In this document: positions 1 to 7,986 of the stretch, one piece after another
How the letters are laid out: the number at the start of each line of letters is the position of its first letter
How positions within the stretch are numbered: the stretch's first letter is position 1
From: Palsa-883 sp035696165
Lineage (GTDB): Bacteria; Pseudomonadota; Alphaproteobacteria; Acetobacterales; Acetobacteraceae
Length of the DNA: 33,538 nucleotides
NCBI GenBank assembly: GCA_035696165.1
Contig: DASRQX010000048.1
Coordinates: 1-33,538 of the forward strand
Direction: 5' to 3'
The notes under the pieces: model-generated
What the model was told of the DNA's origin: nothing
Database searches by the model: none
The model's input: only the letters and a program-made list of their open reading frames with translations
Program-made: the position numbers and the translations under genes

Positions 1-399
1 AAGTTTCCGGCCCTGAAGGTTGTGCTGATCGAATCCGGCTTCACCTGGCTGCCGGCGCATCTGTGGCGGCTGACGAAGTTCTGGCGCGGACTGCGCATGG
101 AGGTCCCCTGGGTGGATCGAGCGCCGGCGGACATCGTGCGCTCCAATGTCCGGCTGACGATCCAACCGTGCGACGCGCCGCCGACCACGGAAGCGTTCCA
201 GCGGCTGCTCGATCACATGGGTTCCGATGAGTTGTTGCTGTTCTCCACCGACTATCCGCATTGGCAATTCGACGGCGACGCGGTGTTGCCGGAGGGCTTG
301 TCACCGGAGCTGACGCGGAAGATCATGTTCGACAATCCGCGGGAGACTTACTCCCGCCTGACTGAAACGGTTCCCAGCCTGTCGGAGACAGTTCAATGA
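1..399 (+). CDS. Amidohydrolase family 2 protein, C-terminal part (5' truncated by window edge)
   Basis: The frame is open from the first base, so this is the end of a gene that begins outside the window. The visible 132 residues carry LVLIESGFTWLP-like and FSTDYPHWQFD segments. These match the C-terminal half of the amidohydrolase 2 (PF04909, aminocarboxymuconate-semialdehyde decarboxylase-like) TIM barrel, where the Asp of TDYPH is a usual metal or catalytic residue. The same segments recur at matching places in the next gene, so the two are tandem paralogues. The stop overlaps the next start (ATGA), indicating translational coupling. An internal ATG at 22 is not a credible start because it falls mid-barrel. 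The substrate cannot be told from the sequence. Confidence 0.85.
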   Translation, partial: KFPALKVVLIESGFTWLPAHLWRLTKFWRGLRMEVPWVDRAPADIVRSNVRLTIQPCDAPPTTEAFQRLLDHMGSDELLLFSTDYPHWQFDGDAVLPEGLSPELTRKIMFDNPRETYSRLTETVPSLSETVQ

Positions 400-1508
400 A
401 CGTGCAGGTCGCGTCTGCGCCGACGATCCAGCCGGCGAACACATCGAAGCTTGCCATTGCCGACGGCGATATCCATCCGCAGCGCAAATCGGCCGCGGAC
501 CTGTTTCCGTTCCTGGAGCAGCGCTGGAAGGAGCACCTGCAGACCTTCGGCAGCCGGCCGCGGCAGGCCTATCAGGCCGGCCCGGCCTATCCGAAAAGCC
601 AACCCAACGCCTCGCGCCGCGTCGCATGGCCGCCCGAGGGCGGACGGCCCGGCAGCAGCCTGGCGTTCCTGCAGAAACAGTTGCTGGACGAGAACAACAT
701 CCAGCTCGGCATCCTGAACGCGACCGGCGACAACGGATCGAGTTTCCAGAATCGCGAGTTCGGGGCTGCGGTGTGCGCCGCCACCAACCTGTGGCTGGAG
801 GCGGAATGGCTGTCGAAAGAGCCGCGCCTGCGGGGCTCCATCGTGGTGCCGTACGAAGACACCGAGGCGGCCGTGAAGGAGATCGAGCGCTGGGCCGGCG
901 ATGAACGGTTCGCCCAGGTGCTGATGGTCACGCGCACCGCCGACCCGCCGGGGCAGAAGCGCTACTGGAAGATCTACGAGGCCGCGGCGGCGGCCAACCT
1001 GCCGGTCGGCGTGCACGCGTTCGGCTTCGGCGGCTACCCGGTCAGTGGCAGTGGCTGGCCGTCGTTCTACATCGAGGACATGGTCGGGCACGCGCAGTCG
1101 GCGCAGTCCTTCCTGACCAGCCTGGTGATCGAGGGCGTGTTCGAGCGCATCCCGAATTTCCGGCTGGTGCTGATCGAGTCCGGGTTTGCGTGGCTGCCCT
1201 CGTTGGCCTGGCGGCTGGACAAGTTGTGGCGCCGGCTGAAGGTGGAAACGCCATACCTGACGCGCGCCCCATCGGAATATATCCGCGAACGCGTGTGGCT
1301 GACCACGCAGCCGATGGAAGAGCCGCAGCCGCGCGAACACGTGCTGGATGCGATCGATTGGATCGGCTGGGACCGGCTGCTGTTCGCCACCGACTATCCG
1401 CATTGGGACTTCGACGATCCGACCCAGGTGCTGCCGATGCCGCTACCGGAACAGAAGCGCCGCGATTTTTTCTTCAACAACGCGATGAGCCTGTATCAGC
1501 CAAGATGA
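396..1508 (+). CDS. Amidohydrolase family 2 protein (metal-dependent TIM-barrel hydrolase or decarboxylase)
   Basis: This 370-aa protein has the usual length for PF04909. An N-terminal DGDIHP (D25 and H27) supplies the D-x-H metal ligands. A mid-protein GVHAFGFGG and a late FATDYPHWDFD (D333, H336) supply the rest of the expected active site. There is no signal peptide, so it should be cytosolic. Its start lies inside the stop of the upstream paralogue (4-bp ATGA overlap), and the two probably form one operon and perhaps related or heteromeric enzymes. Family members hydrolyse or decarboxylate ring-derived carboxylates and lactones, but the actual substrate is not visible here. Neighbouring thioesterase, acyl-CoA ligase and oxidoreductase genes would fit catabolism of an organic acid, which is inference only. 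Confidence 0.88.
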   Translation: MNVQVASAPTIQPANTSKLAIADGDIHPQRKSAADLFPFLEQRWKEHLQTFGSRPRQAYQAGPAYPKSQPNASRRVAWPPEGGRPGSSLAFLQKQLLDENNIQLGILNATGDNGSSFQNREFGAAVCAATNLWLEAEWLSKEPRLRGSIVVPYEDTEAAVKEIERWAGDERFAQVLMVTRTADPPGQKRYWKIYEAAAAANLPVGVHAFGFGGYPVSGSGWPSFYIEDMVGHAQSAQSFLTSLVIEGVFERIPNFRLVLIESGFAWLPSLAWRLDKLWRRLKVETPYLTRAPSEYIRERVWLTTQPMEEPQPREHVLDAIDWIGWDRLLFATDYPHWDFDDPTQVLPMPLPEQKRRDFFFNNAMSLYQPR

Positions 1509-1530
1509 CCTGCCACTGACAACATCGCTG

Positions 1531-1568
1531 CCGGAACGGGTAGGGCGGAAAAGCCTCGTTCGTTCCGG
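1531..1568. terminator. Inverted repeat between convergent genes, probable bidirectional terminator
   Basis: CCGGAACG at 1531-1538 pairs perfectly with CGTTCCGG at 1561-1568 across a 22-nt loop. GCCACTG at 1512-1518 can extend the pairing with CAGTGGC at 1578-1584. It sits exactly between two convergent stops. There is no clear U-tract, so function is inferred from position. Confidence 0.45.
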
Positions 1569-1569
1569 A

Positions 1570-2004
1570 TCACGCGGCAGTGGCGTACGTCGCGCGGCCG
1601 ATCGCCAGCAACTGCCCGGCCTCGTCGGCCACATCGATGTCCACCACGCCGACAGTCCTGCCGTTGCGACGCACGCACGCGGTCACCACCAGCGCGGTGT
1701 TTATCGCCGGACGCAGGTAATCCACGCGGAAATTGACCGTGGGCAGCGGACGGCCGAGCAGCATCACCAGCGCGAAGTCGCCCACCGTATCGATCACCGC
1801 CGCCATCGGGCCGCCATGCCACTGGCCGGAACCCTTGCCGCGCTCGAATTCCGGACGCATGGGCGCCCGCATGACGACCTCCTGCTTCGCGGGGTCGGCC
1901 GAGATCACGGTCAATCCCATGAAGTCGATGAACGTGGAATGGGCGAGCCGTTCCTGAAGCTGTTCCGCGCTCAGCGGTCCCATATTTGCCGATGACGTGC
2001 TCAT
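1570..2004 (-). CDS. PaaI-type hotdog-fold thioesterase
   Basis: A 144-aa protein of the single-hotdog acyl-CoA thioesterase size. It shows a QWHGGPMAAVIDTVGDFAL segment, the HGG-type active-site helix of PaaI-like enzymes (PF03061), followed by the strand NFRVDYLRPA typical of the fold. These enzymes cleave acyl- or aryl-CoA thioesters in the cytosol. The start ATG at 2004 overlaps the stop of the upstream oxidoreductase by 4 bp (ATGA), so the two are co-transcribed and coupled. The substrate is unknown. Its partner and nearby acyl-CoA ligase suggest CoA-ester metabolism, which is an inference. Confidence 0.85.
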   Translation of the reverse strand: MSTSSANMGPLSAEQLQERLAHSTFIDFMGLTVISADPAKQEVVMRAPMRPEFERGKGSGQWHGGPMAAVIDTVGDFALVMLLGRPLPTVNFRVDYLRPAINTALVVTACVRRNGRTVGVVDIDVADEAGQLLAIGRATYATAA

Positions 2005-3014
2005 GGCGTGACCACCAGCTTGCCGACCACCTTGCGGTCCTCGATGCGTTGCAGTGCCTCCGCGGCGCGCTCGAGCGGGTAGGTCTCGTCCACGACCGCT
2101 GTCAGCTTGCCCGATTGCACAAGGTCCAGCAGCGTCACGACGTCCTCGCGCGCCCAGCCGTTTGATCCCAGGACCTTCAGCTCGAAGGTCCAGATGAAAC
2201 GGATGTCCTCCGGCGGGTCGTAGCCCGCGGTGGCGCCGCAGGTCAGCAGGCGTCCGCCAACGCGCAGCACACGCAACGATTTGGTCCAGGTGTCACCACC
2301 GGTGTAGTTGACCACGACATCGACGCCGCGGTCGGTGCCCTCACCGCGGCGCACCGGTTTTCCGAACAGGCCATAGACAGCTTTGACGAAGTCCTGTTCG
2401 TGGTAATTGATCGTGTGGTCGGCGCCGAGTGCGCGCAGCCGAGCTTCCTTTTCCGCCGATCCGGCGCAGGCGATGACCGTCGCTCCGGCGAGTTTGGCAA
2501 GCTGCACGCAGCAGACGCCGACCCCGCCGCTGGCGCCCAGGATCAGCACCTTCTCACCCGCTCGCACGCCGCCATTGGTGTACATCATGCGCAACGCCGT
2601 ACCATAGGCGCAGGGCAACGCGGCGGCCTGTTCGAAGGTGACACCTTCCGGCAGGCGAATAAGCTGGTGCGCGCGGGCACGACATAGCTCAGCCAGGCCG
2701 CCGTGCACCGTCTCGCCCATCAACCCGCCTTCGACGCGATTGATCGGATCGACCACGACGCGATCGCCGACCGACCATCCCTGCACGCCCGGGCCGATCG
2801 CCGCGATCTCGCCGGCCATGTCCAGTCCCATGATCGCGGGCATCGGAATGCGAATGCCCGGCATGCCACGGCGGGTGAAGACGTCGTGATAGTTGAACGA
2901 GCAGGCGCGAACGCGCAGCACCACGTCGCCCTCATTGGCTAGCGGGTCGGGAAAGTCCGTCTCATAGCGCAGTCGGTCGTTGCCACCGTGCTCGCGCAGC
3001 ACCATCGCCTTCAT
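2001..3014 (-). CDS. Zinc-free MDR oxidoreductase (quinone oxidoreductase/alcohol dehydrogenase-like)
   Basis: From the ATG at 3014 this is a 337-aa medium-chain dehydrogenase/reductase. I chose that start because a GGGGGACAGG-like ribosome site lies just upstream, while a longer frame to 3047 adds an unlikely 11 residues. The GroES-like domain carries ACSFNYHDVFTRRG (about residues 37-50). The Rossmann fold has GASGGVGV (160-167) for NAD(P)H. The catalytic Cys of zinc alcohol dehydrogenases is replaced by an N-x-x-D arrangement and the four structural-zinc cysteines are absent, so it fits the zinc-free quinone oxidoreductase/enoyl reductase branch. It overlaps the downstream thioesterase. 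The exact substrate is unknown. Confidence 0.85.
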   Translation of the reverse strand: MKAMVLREHGGNDRLRYETDFPDPLANEGDVVLRVRACSFNYHDVFTRRGMPGIRIPMPAIMGLDMAGEIAAIGPGVQGWSVGDRVVVDPINRVEGGLMGETVHGGLAELCRARAHQLIRLPEGVTFEQAAALPCAYGTALRMMYTNGGVRAGEKVLILGASGGVGVCCVQLAKLAGATVIACAGSAEKEARLRALGADHTINYHEQDFVKAVYGLFGKPVRRGEGTDRGVDVVVNYTGGDTWTKSLRVLRVGGRLLTCGATAGYDPPEDIRFIWTFELKVLGSNGWAREDVVTLLDLVQSGKLTAVVDETYPLERAAEALQRIEDRKVVGKLVVTP

Positions 3015-3175
3015 CGTGCCTGTCCCCCGGGCCGTCAGTTGGATCATTGTGCAACTGTGCCACGAACCGCGCCACCCTTGCGCGATCGCGGGCTGCCAAC
3101 TTCACGACGGCGAATGGCGGTCGCTGACCCGTGTTACGTTTGCTGCTTGAGTTGCAGACAGTCTGGTCCACACAC

Positions 3176-3209
3176 GTCCGATTATCCCGTAACAGGTAAC
3201 GTATCGGAC
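3176..3209. repeat. Short inverted repeat in the 3015-3330 intergenic stretch
   Basis: GTCCGAT at 3176-3182 pairs with ATCGGAC at 3203-3209. The loop itself holds related GTAAC steps. The motif TTATCCGGA then occurs twice downstream (near 3229 and 3267). The whole 3015-3330 stretch holds no credible gene. It could contain the promoter of the minus-strand oxidoreductase operon and an operator, but no known binding site is recognised. Confidence 0.3.
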
Positions 3210-3284
3210 AATACTCTCATAACAGCGACCTTATCCGGAGGTTCTTTTTGCAGATTGCATCGAGGATTATCCGGATCAACAGAT

Positions 3285-3312
3285 GGGCGCGCTACCGGGA
3301 GATAGCGCGCCC
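3285..3312 (-). terminator. GC-rich hairpin after the small secreted protein gene
   Basis: GGGCGCGCTA (3285-3294) and TAGCGCGCCC (3303-3312) form a perfect 10-bp stem with an 8-nt loop. It lies 18 bp beyond the minus-strand stop at 3331. No strong U-run follows, so it may terminate transcription or protect the mRNA 3' end. Confidence 0.55.
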
Positions 3313-3330
3313 AGTTCGGATCAGCGGCTA

Positions 3331-3660
3331 TCACCAGGTGTGGACGACTTTCCGGGTGGTTGTTTCCACAACAACGGGCTGGTTGTTGATGATGCTGTAG
3401 CTGTAGGCGCCGGGCGTCGGGGCGACCACCGTCGTTGGCAACGGGTACATCGTAACGGTCCCGGGTAGCGCCATGCCGACGGTCGGGGTCAGAGTTGGAT
3501 CGGTGAAAGATTGGTAGTTCTGGGTCGTCGAGTATTGGGTGATCGCGGTCCCTTGAGCAGGCGTCCAGGTGGTCGTGGTGGTTGTCGTCTGGGCCGAAGC
3601 AAGCCCGGCGCCCGCCACAAGTGCGGACGCGGTGACGATTGAAAACAGTGACTTCCTCAT
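3331..3660 (-). CDS. Small secreted protein with DUF1236-like C-terminus
   Basis: A 109-aa protein beginning with a classical signal peptide: basic MRKS, a hydrophobic core and cleavage near ASAQ (residues 21-24). The mature N-terminus is a run of threonines. The C-terminal YSYSIINNQPVVVETTTRKV resembles the DUF1236 ending common in small periplasmic proteins of alphaproteobacteria. A GGAG ribosome site lies about 7 nt upstream of the ATG. It stands alone, with a hairpin behind it and the downstream neighbour more than 300 bp away. Function is unknown; related proteins are often abundant envelope or stress proteins. The family match is by eye only. Confidence 0.75.
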   Translation of the reverse strand: MRKSLFSIVTASALVAGAGLASAQTTTTTTTWTPAQGTAITQYSTTQNYQSFTDPTLTPTVGMALPGTVTMYPLPTTVVAPTPGAYSYSIINNQPVVVETTTRKVVHTW

Positions 3661-3811
3661 AGGAGGCTCCTGATGGTGATACGCGGCTTACGGCATGCCC
3701 CCGGCTCGGGGTATCTCAGGACCGAGCGCAGGGTATGGGATCACTCTCGTAGGGAGTTGATCATCGTCAGCGTGGCCGGGAGCCAACGGACCGCATAGCC
3801 TCGGAAAACAC

Positions 3812-3898
3812 CTAGCCCGAATTTCTCACACAGTCGCGGGTCCGGGCCTGGCCCTTGCCGCGCCATCATCCCGCAACAATCTGAGAAATGCGGGCTAG
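3812..3898. repeat. 87-bp inverted-repeat element (MITE-like or IS-end remnant)
   Basis: Seventeen-base ends, CTAGCCCGAATTTCTCA at 3812-3828 and the near-complement TGAGAAATGCGGGCTAG at 3882-3898, match with one mismatch. A smaller inner pair (GCGGG/CCCGC) lies between them. No transposase is present and no clear target duplication flanks it. Its right end contains the TAG stop codon of the acyl-CoA synthetase gene. It may be a non-autonomous element or the joined ends of a lost insertion sequence, and it could fold into a terminator-like hairpin. Confidence 0.6.
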
Positions 3899-5430
3899 CC
3901 GGCTTCCTCTGCGGCACGCTGCATCAGCGCCCGCCGGTCCACCTTGTTGGTGCCGGCCAGCGGCAGTTCCGTCAGGAACCACACGCGGCGCGGATGCAAA
4001 TAGGGTGCGGCGTTGACCAGCGCGAAGTCCTTCACCGCCTGCTCGGTCAGCGTGGCCCCGACGCGCGCAACAACAAAGGCCACGGGTTTTTGCCCTTTGA
4101 TTTCGTCCTCGACCGGAACGACCGCGGCCTGGTGGATGTCGGGATGGCGTTCCAGCATTTTCTCCACCTCGCCGGGATAGATGTTCTCCCCGCCGCTGAC
4201 GAACATGTCGTCCGCGCGGCCAACGAACGTGTAGAACCCGTCGGCATCGCGGCGGAATACGTCGCCGGTGCGGTAGAACCCGTCCGCGGTGAGCGCCTTG
4301 CGCGTCGTGTCGGGCAGGTTGTGGTACTCGTTCATCATGGCCGGACAGCGCATTTCCAACACGCCCTCGTTGGCGTCCTGGTCGTTATCCGCGACCAGCC
4401 GCAACCGCACGCGCGGATGCGCGACGCCGAGCGATAGCTCGGGCGTCGGCAGCCCGTCCGGGTGCGGTGCGAACACGATCGGTCCGGCCTCCGTCGTGCC
4501 GTAGCCGTTGGTGATCGCCGCGCGCGGGAAGGCGCGGTGCGTGGCGGCCAGAAGGGTGCGGGAGACCGGCGCCGAGCCCATGCGGATGGCGGACACCGAG
4601 GATAGGTCAGTATGCGCCATGCGGGTTTCCTCACGCAGCATCATGGCGATCATGGTGGGCACCGAGGTCAACGCGGTCACCCGATGCGCGCCGACCGCGT
4701 CAATATAGCTGGCTGGGGTAAAACTCGGCAGCAGAACGATCGTGTCGCGCTGCCCCAGTGCCGCCTGGCACACTGCCAACGCGTTCATGTGATAGAGCGG
4801 TGCTGCCACCAGCACGCGGTGATCGTCCGGCGACGGTGCCCGTCGGCGCATGTCGATCACCCATAGATGGCTCTGATGCGACAGCACGACGCCTTTCGGC
4901 CGCCCGGTGGAACCGGATGTGTAAAGAAACATCGCCGGCTCGCGCGGCTCGGGCGTAACGCAGGCGAGCGGACCAGGATCCGGCAGCGCCGCGAAATCGC
5001 CGCCGAACACCAGGTGCGGCAGGTCGGATGGACACAGTGCCTTGCGCCCCGCGTCGCACAGCACCAGCTTTGCATCGCAGTCGCGCAGGATGTAATCCAC
5101 AGTTGCCGCGGGCAGCTTGAAGTTGACCGGAACGGACACCAGACCGGCGCGCATCGTGCCGAGAAACACGGCCAGGTATTCGGCGCGGTTGGCCGACATG
5201 ATCGCGATACGATCGCCACGGGAGAGGCCGCGCGCCAGCAAGCCGCGGGCGACCGCGTCGGACAGCGCATCCAGGTCGCCGTAGCTGTAGGTGCGCGGCG
5301 GCGCCTCACCGCCCAGGTCGATCAGCGCGGGCGCCGCCGGATCGCCGATGCGCTCGATCGCATCACCGAGATTGCAGAAGGTGGTAGGTTCCAGCGGCGG
5401 CAGCGCGTCCCGTGGCAAATCATTCGGCAT
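3895..5430 (-). CDS. AMP-forming acyl-CoA synthetase (ANL superfamily)
   Basis: This 511-aa protein carries the full adenylate-forming signature. The P-loop TSGSTGRPKG is at 171-180, NGYGTTEAGP at 308-317, YRTGD at 386-390, GRADDMFVSGGENIYPGEVE at about 404-423, and the catalytic lysine in GTNKVDRR is K496. It activates a carboxylic acid with ATP to an acyl-AMP and then a CoA ester in the cytosol. Its start overlaps the upstream glyoxalase-like gene by 11 bp, so the two are coupled. The stop codon lies inside the inverted-repeat element 3812-3898, so the original C-terminus may have been altered, though the catalytic lysine is intact. Substrate class (aryl, medium-chain or dicarboxylic acid) is not determinable by eye. 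Confidence 0.93.
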   Translation of the reverse strand: MPNDLPRDALPPLEPTTFCNLGDAIERIGDPAAPALIDLGGEAPPRTYSYGDLDALSDAVARGLLARGLSRGDRIAIMSANRAEYLAVFLGTMRAGLVSVPVNFKLPAATVDYILRDCDAKLVLCDAGRKALCPSDLPHLVFGGDFAALPDPGPLACVTPEPREPAMFLYTSGSTGRPKGVVLSHQSHLWVIDMRRRAPSPDDHRVLVAAPLYHMNALAVCQAALGQRDTIVLLPSFTPASYIDAVGAHRVTALTSVPTMIAMMLREETRMAHTDLSSVSAIRMGSAPVSRTLLAATHRAFPRAAITNGYGTTEAGPIVFAPHPDGLPTPELSLGVAHPRVRLRLVADNDQDANEGVLEMRCPAMMNEYHNLPDTTRKALTADGFYRTGDVFRRDADGFYTFVGRADDMFVSGGENIYPGEVEKMLERHPDIHQAAVVPVEDEIKGQKPVAFVVARVGATLTEQAVKDFALVNAAPYLHPRRVWFLTELPLAGTNKVDRRALMQRAAEEAG

Positions 5431-6265
5431 GCTCGTCCTCGAACAGGATGGTCGTGTTTAGTGCCGCCTTTGCCGGGACGGTGACACGGTGCGGTTCGAC
5501 AACAAGGCCCGGCACGCCCTGTAACAGGTTGGCCACCGCCGGCGCTGAAGCGACGCGAATCACCAGTGCGGCCATGAAGTCCAGTCGCCCAGCCGGATCG
5601 GGGGCTGTGTCGCCCAGTGGCCCGAGCGTGGCGGCAGGGGATGCCAGAACCACCGCGCCGCCGCCGGTCATCTTCAGGGAAGCGGTGCGATCCGGACTCA
5701 GAGCGATTGCGTGGCTGCCGAACAGTTTGCCGAACAACATGGCCTGGCGCATCGGATCGTGCGTCGCAACGAGTACGCGCACCATCTCCCGTGCCCCGTT
5801 CGGATGCACCTGCCATTCCGGGCGCCACACCAATTCGGGTGTCTGGTGCTCGCAGAAATACACGCGGCCAATTCCTGACGCGTCCGGCGGCACGCGCGTG
5901 GTGCGGAAGCGCGCATCCTGCTGCCGGCCGTCCAGCTCCACCGGGCGAGAGAAGGCGTTGGCCGGCAATGCCGGAACACCCGCCGCCTGCGCCTGTTGGA
6001 ACGTGGCTTCGGCGTCGTCGGTCTTGAAGACCAGTCCGTTCAGGCCGATCGGGAACGCCGTCAGCTCCGTGCGCGTGGCGCCACTTTCGCCGAAACCCAA
6101 CAGCTCCAGGTAGTTGGTGCCGAAGATCGCCAGGTGGTTGATCGAGCCCAGCGTGTGGTGGCCGCGCGGCGTAAGTTGGAAGCCGAGCGCTTGGTAGATG
6201 CGCACGGCTTCGTCCATGGCGTCCCTGGCATCGATGACGACGTGATCGAGTGTGGCGTCTGGCAT
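5420..6265 (-). CDS. Glyoxalase-like (VOC fold) domain protein
   Basis: A 281-aa protein opening with LDHVVIDARD (H8) and NYLELLGF (E54), the paired metal-ligand pattern of the vicinal oxygen chelate fold. It is similar to PF13468 glyoxalase-like proteins, with a second repeat that includes RVYFCEHQTPELVW. These proteins bind a metal and act on small oxygenated substrates or serve as binding proteins; the true reaction is unknown. It is the first gene of a two-gene operon with the acyl-CoA synthetase (11-bp overlap) and is transcribed away from the mgs operon across a 117-bp divergent promoter region, so the two units may be co-regulated. Confidence 0.8.
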   Translation of the reverse strand: MPDATLDHVVIDARDAMDEAVRIYQALGFQLTPRGHHTLGSINHLAIFGTNYLELLGFGESGATRTELTAFPIGLNGLVFKTDDAEATFQQAQAAGVPALPANAFSRPVELDGRQQDARFRTTRVPPDASGIGRVYFCEHQTPELVWRPEWQVHPNGAREMVRVLVATHDPMRQAMLFGKLFGSHAIALSPDRTASLKMTGGGAVVLASPAATLGPLGDTAPDPAGRLDFMAALVIRVASAPAVANLLQGVPGLVVEPHRVTVPAKAALNTTILFEDEHAE

Positions 6266-6382
6266 GGTGGCGTCCTCGCTGGTGGGAAGGCCGGGCTGGA
6301 GCGCTCAGAATCAGGGTTTTGTGTTGCTAGGCAAGAGCGCGCGGCACTGGCACGATGCCGGCGGGCACGGACGGACGTTGCG

Positions 6383-7282
6383 ATGTGCGGGATTGTGGGC
6401 CTGTTTGCCAAGGATGCGGCGATACAGATGGAGCTTGGCGCGCATCTGGCGCGGATGCTTGCTAGCATGAGCGATCGTGGGCCAGACAGCGCCGGCTTCG
6501 CCGTTTATGCGCCGCCGGTCGAGGGCGCGGTGAAGCTGACGCTGCGCGGGCCGGCGGGGTATGATTTTGTCGCGTTGGCGGCGGCGTTGCGCGGGCGTCT
6601 GTGGGGGACAGTGGCCGTCCAGCCGCGCGGAACCCATGCGGTGCTGGTGGTCGCGGCCACCGAGGCGGTGGCCGCGCGGGACGCCTTGGCGACAATGGCA
6701 CCGGAACTGGTGGTGGTCGGCATTGGTTGCAGCATGGAGTTGTACAAAGAGGTCGGGCCACCGGCCGAGGTGGCGCGGCAGTTCCAGCTTGCGGACATGC
6801 AGGGGTCGCACGGCATCGGCCACACCCGCATGGCCACCGAGTCCGCGGTCACCACCGACGGGGCGCATCCTTACTCCACCGGGCTGGATCAATGCCTGGT
6901 GCACAACGGATCGTTGTCTAACCACAACACCCTCCGTCGGGAGCTGCGGCGACTGGGATATGGGTTCGATACGGAAAACGACACCGAGGTTGCCGCGGTC
7001 TATCTGACGGCGAAGCTGCACGAAGGGTTGTCGCTGGACGCCGCGCTGCGCGGATCGCTGGATGACCTTGATGGGTTCTACACCTTTGTCGTCGGCACCG
7101 AGACCGGCTTCGCCGTGCTGCGCGATCCGATCGCTTGCAAGCCCGCGGTGATGGCCGAAACCGACCGCTTCGTGGCGTTCGGCACGGAATACCGTGCGCT
7201 GGCGGACCTGCCGGGCATCGAGCAGGCGCGTGTGTGGGAACCCGAGCCGGCGACTGTCTATCAGTGGGACCGGCGCGCGTGA
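6383..7282 (+). CDS. mgsA: N-methylglutamate synthase subunit A, glutamine amidotransferase class II (MgsA/GlxB)
   Basis: I place the start at 6383 because this gives MCGIVGLF. Removal of Met exposes Cys as the N-terminal nucleophile required of Ntn-type class II amidotransferases; longer upstream readings are not credible. The 299-aa protein shows GIGHTRMATES (about 144-154), HPYS and LVHNGSLSN (172-180), the glutamine-binding features of the GltB/PurF amidotransferase fold. In the N-methylglutamate route this subunit is thought to pair with MgsB and MgsC to make N-methylglutamate from methylamine or γ-glutamylmethylamide and 2-oxoglutarate. Its stop overlaps the GTG of the next gene. In rhizobial literature the homologue is glxB. 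Confidence 0.88.
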   Translation: MCGIVGLFAKDAAIQMELGAHLARMLASMSDRGPDSAGFAVYAPPVEGAVKLTLRGPAGYDFVALAAALRGRLWGTVAVQPRGTHAVLVVAATEAVAARDALATMAPELVVVGIGCSMELYKEVGPPAEVARQFQLADMQGSHGIGHTRMATESAVTTDGAHPYSTGLDQCLVHNGSLSNHNTLRRELRRLGYGFDTENDTEVAAVYLTAKLHEGLSLDAALRGSLDDLDGFYTFVVGTETGFAVLRDPIACKPAVMAETDRFVAFGTEYRALADLPGIEQARVWEPEPATVYQWDRRA

Positions 7283-7986
7283 AGCAGCGCGCCTTCGCAC
7301 GCGTTATCGATCTTGGGCAGGCGAGCGTGCGAGATCTCAACCAGGCGCTGCATGACCTTGGTCCCGACAGCAACGCGACGCACTGGCAGGTGCTGAACCC
7401 GCGCGGGCGGCATGCGCTAGCGGTGGGGGTGGACGCCGAGGTCACCATCGAGATCGCCGGCCATGCTGGTTATTACTGTGCCGGGATGAACAAGCGGGCC
7501 ACGGTGGTGGTGCACGGCAATGTCGGTGTCGGCGCCGCCGAGAACATGATGTCCGGCCTGGTGCATGTGCGCGGCGACGCCAGCCAGGCAGCGGGGGCCA
7601 CCGCGCGCGGCGGCACGCTGGTGATCGACGGCAACGCCGCGGCGCGCTGTGGCATTTCGTTGAAGGGCGGGGACATCGTGGTGAAGGGCTCGGTGGGGCA
7701 CATGTCGGCCTTTATGGCGCAGGCCGGAACGCTGGTGGTGCTGGGCGATGCCGGCGACAGCCTGGGCGATTCGATCTACGAGGCGCATCTCTATGTGCGC
7801 GGCACGGTCGCCGGGCTGGGCGCGGATTGCATCGAGAAGCCGTTGGCCGACCGCCATCGCGCGGAATTGCATGCGAAGCTGCAACTTGCCGGCCTGGCCG
7901 GGCAGGTCGATGTCGGCGCGTTCCGACGCTATGGATCGGCACGGCAGTTGTATCATTTCCATGTCGATCACGCGGATGCATATTGA
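7279..7986 (+). CDS. mgsB: N-methylglutamate synthase subunit B, GXGXG β-helix (MgsB/GlxC)
   Basis: The start is the GTG at 7279 (reading MKQRAFARVI), which overlaps the mgsA stop as GTGA; longer frames are artefacts. The 235-aa protein resembles the GXGXG right-handed β-helix that forms the C-terminal domain of GltB. Periodic glycine-rich turns occur at NVGVGAAENMMSGLVHVRGD, GNAAARCG, GSVGHMSAFMA and LGDAGDSLGDSIYEAHLYVR. It should be a structural subunit bridging the amidotransferase (MgsA) and the FMN subunit (MgsC). Its stop shares one base with the mgsC start (TGATG), consistent with equal expression of the three subunits. Confidence 0.88.
   Translation: MKQRAFARVIDLGQASVRDLNQALHDLGPDSNATHWQVLNPRGRHALAVGVDAEVTIEIAGHAGYYCAGMNKRATVVVHGNVGVGAAENMMSGLVHVRGDASQAAGATARGGTLVIDGNAAARCGISLKGGDIVVKGSVGHMSAFMAQAGTLVVLGDAGDSLGDSIYEAHLYVRGTVAGLGADCIEKPLADRHRAELHAKLQLAGLAGQVDVGAFRRYGSARQLYHFHVDHADAY

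Noticed and set aside
2001..3014. Classical zinc alcohol dehydrogenase assignment for the MDR gene
   Set aside because: The catalytic Cys and the four structural-zinc cysteines are absent, so the zinc-free quinone-oxidoreductase branch fits better.
5322..5828. A 168-codon minus-strand frame across the synthetase/glyoxalase junction
   Set aside because: It overlaps two well-supported genes on the same strand in another frame and shows no domain.
6311..7300. A 329-codon minus-strand open frame opposite mgsA
   Set aside because: mgsA on the other strand has a catalytic N-terminal Cys and full family motifs; the antisense frame has none.
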